Below, piece by piece: positions 32,393 through 38,109 of a DNA stretch of 38,109 bases; position 1 is the stretch's first letter; each line of letters opens with the position of its first letter. Under the pieces are notes generated by a model. It ran no database searches. It was not told where the DNA came from and was given only the letters and a program-made list of their open reading frames with translations. Location: the NCBI RefSeq assembly GCF_003353055.1, contig NZ_QKWJ01000071.1:1-38109 (forward strand). Direction: 5' to 3'. Source of the DNA: Cupriavidus lacunae. GTDB taxonomy: Bacteria > Pseudomonadota > Gammaproteobacteria > Burkholderiales > Burkholderiaceae. The translations under genes were made by a program, and so were the position numbers.

Positions 32393-33907
32393 CTATCGCA
32401 GGTTTATTCTCGCAAGGTCCACGATTTCATCGCCTCGCCCGCTCAGGATGGCGCGCAGCATATACAGGCTGAATCCCTTTGCCTGCGCCAGCTCGATCTT
32501 TGGCGGCATGGCCAGTTCGTGCCTGGCTGTGACCACGTCGACGAGCGCCGGCCCGTCGTGTGAAAAGGCATCGCCCAGCGACTTGGCCACGTCTTCGGAC
32601 TCCTCGACCCGGATGCCGAGCAAGCCCGCCCCCTCGGCGATCGCGGCGAAGTCTGTCGGAGCCAGGTCGACGTTGGTATCGAGGTAGCCCGCTGCCTTGA
32701 GCGCCATCGACACGAAGCCAAGGAGGCTGTTGTTGAAGACGACCACCTTGATCGGCAGATTCAGCTGTCGCGCGGTCAGCAGGTCGCCCAGCAGCATCGA
32801 CAGGCCGCCATCGCCGGACAGTGAAATAACCTGACGGCCAGGGTTGGCCCCTTGCGCGCCAAGTGCCTGTGGCATTGCATTGGCCATGGAGCCATGGTTG
32901 AACGAGCCATGGAGCTGGCGCCTGCCGTTCATGGTCAGGTAGCGGGCGGCCCAGACCGTTGGCGTGCCGACATCCGCGGTTAAGATTGCGTCTTCCGTAG
33001 CCGCTTCGTCGATCATCCGCGCCAGGTACTGGGGGTGGATCGGCCTGCCGGGACCGGAGGGCGTGGCCAGGTCGTCCAGTCCCTGCCGTGCCGAAGCATA
33101 GTGGGCGCAGGCATGCTCGAGGGACTGGCGGTTGGCCTTGCGCCCCAGGCGCGGCAGCAGAGCCTGGATGGTTTCCCAGACCGCGCCGACCAGTCCCAGC
33201 GTCAGCGGAGCGCGGCGGCCGAGCTGCGCGCCCTTCCAGTCGATCTGCAGGATCTTTGCCTTGTCCGGATAGAACGGCCGGTACGGGAAATCCGTGCCGA
33301 GCATGAGCAGGGCGTCGCAGGATTCCATGGCGTGGTAGCCGGAGCTGAAGCCGATCAGGCCGGTCATGCCGACATCGAAGGGGTTGTCCCACTCGACAAA
33401 GGGCTTGCCGCGCAGCGCGTGCACGATCGGCGCGCCGAGCGTGTCGGCCAGCGCGATGACCTCGTCGTGTGCGTCGGCGGTTCCGCTTCCGCAGAGCATC
33501 ATGACCGCCTCGGAGCCGTTGAGCAGATCGGCGAGCCGGTCAAGGTCGGCCTGCGCCGGGATAATGGCGGGGTGCGCCGACTCGGTCCAGGCGGGCAATG
33601 CTTCCGGCCCCTCGCTCAACGCGACGTCACCCGGCAAGACGATAACCGCCACGCCGCGCTGTTCGATCGCGGTGCGCATCGCGCGCTCCAGCAGCCGGGG
33701 GAACTGCTGCGCGTTCGAGACCAGCTCGGCAAAGTGGCTGCATTCCCTGAACAGCTCCTGGGGGTGGGTCTCCTGGAAGTAGCCAAGCCCGATCTCGGTC
33801 GAAGGGATATGGGCGGCGATGACCAGCACGGGCTGGTGGTTACGATGACAATCGAACAATCCGTTGATCAGTTGCAGATTGCCGGGGCCGCAACTGCCCG
33901 CGCACAC
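32393..33907 (-). pseudogene. poxB: 5'-truncated pyruvate dehydrogenase (quinone), PoxB-like
   Basis: The 504-codon frame aligns with PoxB from its CAGSCGPGNLQLINGLFDCH segment (about residue 68 of the E. coli enzyme) to the C-terminus (GFSLYMLRAILSGRGDEIVD). It contains IGLGYFQETHPQELFRECSH, NPFDVGMTGLIGFSSGYHAM, and the thiamine diphosphate motif GDGGLSM...NNS. The first 67 residues, including the conserved catalytic glutamate of the PYR domain, are absent. The frame upstream reads LARYPAVYINFPASAP after a TGA and does not match. No ribosome site precedes the GTG at 33907. It is therefore a broken first gene of the operon. Confidence 0.85.
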
Positions 33908-34802
33908 GGGGGCCGAGGCGGGGAAGTTAATGTAGACGGCCGGGTATCTGGCAAGTCACGCGAGTCCCTCGTCGTTCAGTGGCTGATGCACCCCTGGACG
34001 CGCGACGACACTCGATAGATACGATTGCACCAGGGGGCAGGGCTCAAGCAATAGTTCGACGCCAATTCATGCGCGATTCCGGCACGACCCGCGACGTCGG
34101 CAAAGGCGTGAGGGTGGCAGCGCCGAAGGACCGAGTCGGCCGATGAAGAGCCAATTGCCAACCTCAGCTCGGATGACCGCTCACAGCCCCTCACGGGGCC
34201 TTCGACAGGCGGAGGCCGGATTGGCGATGACATCATCCTTTGATGTTGCTGCATCGAAGTAGGGGCGAGTGAAATCCCTGCAGTGAAAGGTACAGCCCGC
34301 CGCCATTGCTTGGAAGTGAATGTGTGAGTGAGAGCGGCGACCAAGAGGGCGGCAATTTCTGGTCGCCCTGTTGGTGCTCCGACCTTGGTATCCCCCTCAA
34401 GCCTCGGTCCCCCATCGGCGGGCTGTATTGCGAAGGTTACGCAATTGCAACAGTCCACGGTATGAGTCGTATGGAGGAGGCCCTTGTCGGTTCGTGAGGT
34501 TGTATTTGTCGCGAAACAGTGCGTCGTCAATCCCCCGCAGCCTTAACTTTGTTGCCATAGTCAAAACGTATTACCCCAAAGGGGGGGCGGCGCGCTGAGA
34601 TCGATCAATTTGGCTAGCTGGAAATGAAGGCGCTGGCCTGGGCAAAATTCGCGAGTCAGACGTGGCGGAGTGAATCCTCAGGCCATGCCGGAAACTGTTG
34701 AGGCCTGGAGAAACTCCCCAATTCCAGCGTCCAACCACTATCGGCGGAATCCCCTTGTGTCGCCATGGCTTCAGTCCCCCATGACGGGGCGCACACTCGA
34801 TG
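33908..34802. other. rearranged non-coding stretch upstream of the poxB break
   Basis: A minus-strand frame of 184 residues (34530 to 33976) is Ser/Arg/His-rich and without motifs; I read it as chance. CCCC followed by seven G near 34572-34586 may mark a transposon edge, but I could not match it to known Tn3 ends. Confidence 0.4.
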
Positions 34803-35230
34803 CCTGCCGGTACGTACCGCGCAATCTCTGGCTACACCTGGGCGAGCAACAGGGCATTGAACCGCCCGATCTCGGCACGCTGTACGCGCTTTATGATGTC
34901 ACATCGACACGCTGGTCGAGCACCAGGCCTGCGCGTATCGGGCGCTCAGCTTCGGCGCGATGACGGAGCATCAGCGCCACTATGTGGTGACCTGGCTCAA
35001 GGCCGATCTCGGTCAGACAGGATCGCAATGGCTTGCTGCAGGATCTCAAACGGTGGCTGTACGAACATCGCGTCCCGCTGCAGCGCGATCGCACGCTGCG
35101 GCAACTGGTCGCGTTCTCGAAACCACGCTGACCGGCGAGCTGACGCAAGCCTTCGCTCACAACGTCATGGCACAGCTTGTCGGATCCGCTCGAAAAAACC
35201 TGGATTGTCGGCGACGGCTCACCTGTGATA
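34803..35230 (+). pseudogene. tnpA: decayed N-terminal part of a Tn3-family transposase
   Basis: Three frames must be joined: CRYVPRNLWLHLGEQQGIEP-PDLGTLYALYD (frame 2), LVEHQACAYRALSFGAMTEH-QRHYVVTWLKADL (frame 1), then LLQDLKRWLYEHRVPLQRDR-TLRQLVAF (frame 2 again, stop TGA). The order LGIxPPDLxxLxALY, EHQ, MTEHQRxxxVxxL, LxxRWLYEHRxxxxxDRxLR is that of the N-terminal DUF4158 region of Tn3-family transposases. Catalytic DDE residues are not present. It marks an old transposon insertion next to the poxB truncation. Confidence 0.7.
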
Positions 35231-35301
35231 CAAGATAGCCGCACGTCTGGCGCAGGCCGGTGGCGTCATCTACAACTAGTCTTCCTTGGAACATTCAGAA
35301 C

Positions 35302-35505
35302 ATGGCAACAGGTACCGTCAAGTGGTTTAACGATGCGAAGGGTTTTGGGTTCATCACGCCGGACGACGGCGGCGATGACCTGTTCGCGCACTTCTCCGAG
35401 GTTCAGGGAAACGGCTTCAAATCACTTCAGGAGGGCCAGAAGGTCAGTTTTGAAGTCAAGCAAGGTCCCAAGGGGAAACAGGCAGCGAGCATCAAAGCGC
35501 TGTAA
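35302..35505 (+). CDS. cold-shock protein, CspA family
   Basis: A 67-residue single OB-fold domain. RNP1 KGFGFI and RNP2 LFAHFSEV are present: MATGTVKWFNDAKGFGFITP then DDGGDDLFAHFSE. It binds single-stranded RNA or DNA and melts RNA structure. ATG 35302 is the canonical start; the ribosome site is weak (CTTGGAA). The decayed transposase ends only about 70 bases upstream, so the long structured leader typical of cold-induced csp genes is probably missing. It is convergent with the sigma-factor gene. Confidence 0.95.
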   Translation: MATGTVKWFNDAKGFGFITPDDGGDDLFAHFSEVQGNGFKSLQEGQKVSFEVKQGPKGKQAASIKAL

Positions 35506-35537
35506 GTTCTCCGCGCCGCAAACGCGTCCTGTCAGGG

Positions 35538-35565
35538 CAGCGATCGGGCCAATGCGTGATCGCTG
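35538..35565. terminator. inverted repeat between convergent csp and sigma-factor genes
   Basis: CAGCGATC (35538-35545) and GATCGCTG (35558-35565) form a perfect 8-bp stem around a 12-base loop, 32 bases after the csp stop. No T-tract; it could serve as a weak bidirectional end. Confidence 0.4.
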
Positions 35566-35613
35566 TGGGACTGGAGTAGGGCGTCGAAAGGAGGGCGTAC
35601 TCCTCGCCTTTGT

Positions 35614-37644
35614 TCAGCGCTCGAGAAAGGGCCTCAACTTGTCAGCGCGACTGGGGTGCATCAGCTTGCGCATCGCCTTGCTCTCAATCTGACGGATCCG
35701 CTCGCGGGTCACGTCGAACTGCTTGCCGACCTCTTCAAGCGTGTGGTCAGAGGTCGTATCGAGCCCGAATCGCATCCGCAGGACCTTGGCCTCGCGCGGC
35801 GACAACTCGTCGAGCGCCTCATCGATCGCGGCGCGCATGTTCGCGTGAATCGCAGCCTCAGTCGGTGAACTCGCAGAGACATCCTCAATCATGTCGCCAA
35901 GCGTCGCGTCGGCATCGTCGCCCACAGGGGTCTCGAGCGAGACCGGTTGCCTCGCGATCCTGAGGATACTGCGCACTTTTTCCTCGGACATCTCCATGCG
36001 CTCCGCGAGCACGGCGGGATGCGCTTCCTGTCCCGTCTGTTGCAGGAATTCGCGCGAAATCCGGTTCAGCTTGTTGACCATCTCGATCATATGCACCGGC
36101 ACACGAATGGTGCGCGCCTGATCAGCAAGCGCACGCGTGACAGCCTGGCGGACCCACCAAGTGGCGTACGTCGAAAACTTCCAGCCGCGCCGGTATTCGA
36201 ACTTGTCCACCGCCTTCATCAGGCCAATATTGCCTTCCTGGATCAGATCCAGGAACTGCATGCCGCGGTTCACGTATTTCTTGGCAATTGAAATGACAAG
36301 ACGAAGATTCGCTTCGATCATCTCCCGCTTGGCCTGCCGCATTTTCAACTCCGCGGCACTCATCTGGCGGTTGATCTGCTTGAGCTGCTGGAGTGGCAGC
36401 GAGACCCAGGCCTCGATGTCGATGAGTTTCTGCTGCCCGGCCTGAATGGCCGGCAGATGTCGCTCAAGCGCCGCGCCAAATTGCCGCGAAGTCGCCGCCA
36501 TGCGGCTGGTCCATGCAAGGTCGGTCTCGTGGCCCGGGAACGACTCGACAAACGCCTCGCGTGGCATGCCGCAACGGTCGACGGCGATCTCCAGGATGCT
36601 GCGTTCGATCGCACGAACCTCAGTAACCTGTGCGTGCACACTGGCGCACAGGCGGTCGATGGTTCTGGCCGTAAAGCGGATCGGCGCCAGTTCGCGCTGG
36701 ATTGCCGAGCGCAATTGCGCAACGGCCGCGGAACGGGTTTTGCCAGTAACGGGTACATCCGGCAACTGCTCGAACAATGCACGCACGCGCGCGAAAACCG
36801 CAAGACTGTCGCTCGTGAGTTGTTCGAGGCGGGCCGCGTTCGTTTTCTCCGGATCCCCGGCGTCCGTTTCAACGTCGTCACCGTCTGGGTCATCATCGGA
36901 GGCGTCTGCTTCCACTTCAACTTCTTCGGACTCCAGCGCCATTTCGCTTTCATTCACGTCGTCGCTGATGCCATCGACCAATTCGTCGATACGCAGTTCG
37001 CCAGCAGCGATGCGGTCCGCGTCGACAAGAATCGTGGACACGATCGACGGACACGTGGCGATCGCCTGAATCATGTCCTGCAGGCCGTCTTCGATGCGTT
37101 TTGCGATCTCGATTTCGCCCGCGCGGGTCAGCAGATCGCGGGTACCCATTTCACGCATGTACATCCGGACCGGATCAGTAGTGCGGCCGAATTCGGAATC
37201 GACGGTCGACAGTGCAGCTTCTGCCTCCTCGTCCGCCTGATCGTTGGATGCCACGGCGGCCGCAGCGTCGTTTAGCAGGAGCGCCTCTGCGTCCGGCGCC
37301 TGCTCGTACACGGCCACCCCCATGTCGCCGAACGTGCTGACGATTGTCTCCATCGCAGCAGTTTGCGTAAAGTTGTCGGGCAGGTGATCGTTGATGTCCG
37401 CGTGGGTGAGATAGCCGCGCTCACGGCCAAGCGCGATCAGCGCGCGCATCTGGCGGTGACGCTCCTCGTCCTGGCGCGCCATTGACGCGATGTCCAGCGG
37501 TGTTGCGACGGCGTGGGTCTTTTCCTTTGGCGCGCGGCGGCCGGCTTTTGACGTAACCGCGATCACGCGGGGTACTGAATTGTCGCGAACTGGATTTGCC
37601 AATACATTCTCCTCGACAGGTTGGCCGACGATCGTCGCGGGCAT
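35614..37644 (-). CDS. rpoD: RpoD-family primary-type sigma factor (additional copy)
   Basis: A 676-codon sigma-70 with region 1.1 (about 66-112), region 1.2 (DPVRMYMREMGTRDLLTRAG), a large acidic non-conserved region (about 220-270), region 2 (YATWWVRQAVTRALADQART), region 3 and region 4.2 (EEVGKQFDVTRERIRQIESK). It is complete and group-1-like, so it should recognise -35/-10 promoters. The most upstream ATG (37644) lacks a close ribosome site; TTG 37602 has GAGGAG six bases upstream and is a strong alternative, giving 662 residues. Its place between a transposon remnant and an insertion sequence suggests a mobile or secondary rpoD rather than the chromosomal dnaG-rpoD copy. Confidence 0.93.
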   Translation of the reverse strand: MPATIVGQPVEENVLANPVRDNSVPRVIAVTSKAGRRAPKEKTHAVATPLDIASMARQDEERHRQMRALIALGRERGYLTHADINDHLPDNFTQTAAMETIVSTFGDMGVAVYEQAPDAEALLLNDAAAAVASNDQADEEAEAALSTVDSEFGRTTDPVRMYMREMGTRDLLTRAGEIEIAKRIEDGLQDMIQAIATCPSIVSTILVDADRIAAGELRIDELVDGISDDVNESEMALESEEVEVEADASDDDPDGDDVETDAGDPEKTNAARLEQLTSDSLAVFARVRALFEQLPDVPVTGKTRSAAVAQLRSAIQRELAPIRFTARTIDRLCASVHAQVTEVRAIERSILEIAVDRCGMPREAFVESFPGHETDLAWTSRMAATSRQFGAALERHLPAIQAGQQKLIDIEAWVSLPLQQLKQINRQMSAAELKMRQAKREMIEANLRLVISIAKKYVNRGMQFLDLIQEGNIGLMKAVDKFEYRRGWKFSTYATWWVRQAVTRALADQARTIRVPVHMIEMVNKLNRISREFLQQTGQEAHPAVLAERMEMSEEKVRSILRIARQPVSLETPVGDDADATLGDMIEDVSASSPTEAAIHANMRAAIDEALDELSPREAKVLRMRFGLDTTSDHTLEEVGKQFDVTRERIRQIESKAMRKLMHPSRADKLRPFLER

Positions 37645-37759
37645 AACGGCAGGTCAATTTTCCTGTCGGGGTGCGCACGAAATCGTGGAATGATGCACGG
37701 ACAGTCGAGGCCGGGATGCCTCTCGCGGAATCCGGTGTGCGCAGAACGGGGAACCTTAA

Positions 37760-37788
37760 ATCATACCGGACATCGTTGTGCGGCGCAA
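37760..37788 (-). promoter_or_regulatory. putative sigma-70 promoter of the sigma-factor gene
   Basis: On the minus strand: TTGCGC (37783-37788), 17-base spacer, TATGAT (37760-37765), about 115 bases before ATG 37644 and about 155 before TTG 37602. The -10 is good and the -35 moderate. Confidence 0.5.
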
Positions 37789-38080
37789 TATGCGGTGGGT
37801 AGAGATGTAACGGGGAAGTGGCGAAAGATCATAGGCGTAACACGCAGCCGCCCGCACCAGCCGCTGCCACGGCAATGTGACACCGAACAATGCACCAAGG
37901 ATCCAGCCATAGGCGCCTTAGGCCAGGAGCCACATCCATAGGTGGTGAGGCCACCTAAAGTGGGCAGAATGGTCGAGGTAGTAGCCCGCTAGGAGATTGT
38001 CGGATTTTCGGGGATCTCCAGTCGTCCGGCGGGACGGGTTGAGCGTTGATAAATTCACTGTTCGCTGAGTGAGCCCATAG

Positions 38081-38109
38081 ATGAGTCGTTTCGTGCCCGT
38101 TGATCGTCA
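38081..38109 (+). mobile_element. first codons of a likely IS1182-family transposase (cut by window end)
   Basis: ATG at 38081 opens MSRFVPVDR and runs off the window. This N-terminus is the characteristic opening of IS1182-family transposases as I remember them. The terminal repeat of the element cannot be identified with confidence in 37,930-38,080. Only nine residues support the call. Confidence 0.45.

Noticed and set aside
33035..34018. 327-codon plus-strand frame opposite poxB
   Set aside because: Shadow of the thiamine diphosphate enzyme frame; no motif.
33976..34530. 184-codon minus frame upstream of poxB
   Set aside because: No recognisable domain, unusual Ser/His/Arg content, and located in a rearranged junction; probably chance.

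Overview
The window looks like accessory DNA from a high-GC betaproteobacterium of the Burkholderiales, most probably Cupriavidus or a close relative. This rests on overall base composition, a PHA-granule phasin, a Burkholderiales-type porin, nicotinate-degradation genes of the NicE/NicD type, an H-NS-type nucleoid protein and a long RpoD-type sigma factor. No taxonomic marker gene is present, so the genus is inference.

Region 1 (1-11.7 kb, plus strand) is one tight operon. It holds the 3' part of a giant repetitive Ig/cadherin-type surface protein, a TolC-family outer-membrane protein, a periplasmic HlyD-type adaptor, a second adaptor with an N-terminal GAF-like domain and one membrane segment, a site-2-protease (M50) polytopic protein fused to a third adaptor-like domain, and an APS kinase (CysC). 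It has the parts of a type I secretion system except the ABC ATPase, and an intramembrane metalloprotease-adaptor fusion sits where the ABC transporter would be. This is the strongest candidate for an under-described system in the window.

Region 2 (11.7-18.2 kb) is gene-poor: a frameshifted membrane-anchored rhodanese, three small exported proteins (Pro/Arg-rich, Lys/Ala-rich and a His/Gly-rich lipoprotein of 54 residues), a small conserved-looking protein, an H-NS-family protein, a phasin with a clear sigma-70 promoter, and hidden broken genes.

Region 3 (18.2-21.3 kb) is visibly lower in GC and carries a membrane-anchored alpha/beta hydrolase and a large phospholipase-D-fold protein. It is probably acquired DNA.

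Region 4 (21.3-29.4 kb) is a patchwork of deletion scars. It has an orphan nicE-nicD pair running into a porin that has lost its signal peptide, a frameshifted 2-TM ion channel with a TrkA-N domain, a truncated MalT-like regulator, an MCE-type lipid transport operon whose permease and ATPase are fused by an internal deletion (MlaD-like and lipoprotein genes intact), and the tail of an AraC-type regulator.

Region 5 (29.4-33.9 kb, minus strand) is an operon of a 5'-truncated pyruvate:quinone oxidoreductase (PoxB-like), polyphosphate kinase 2, a SulP anion transporter with STAS domain, and a small RNA-binding-like protein.

Region 6 (33.9-38.1 kb) holds a decayed Tn3-family transposase, a cold-shock protein, an additional full-length RpoD-family sigma factor with a good promoter, and the first codons of what looks like an IS1182-family transposase at the window edge. 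Several independent truncation points coincide with gene interiors, so the window has been shaped by repeated deletion and insertion.
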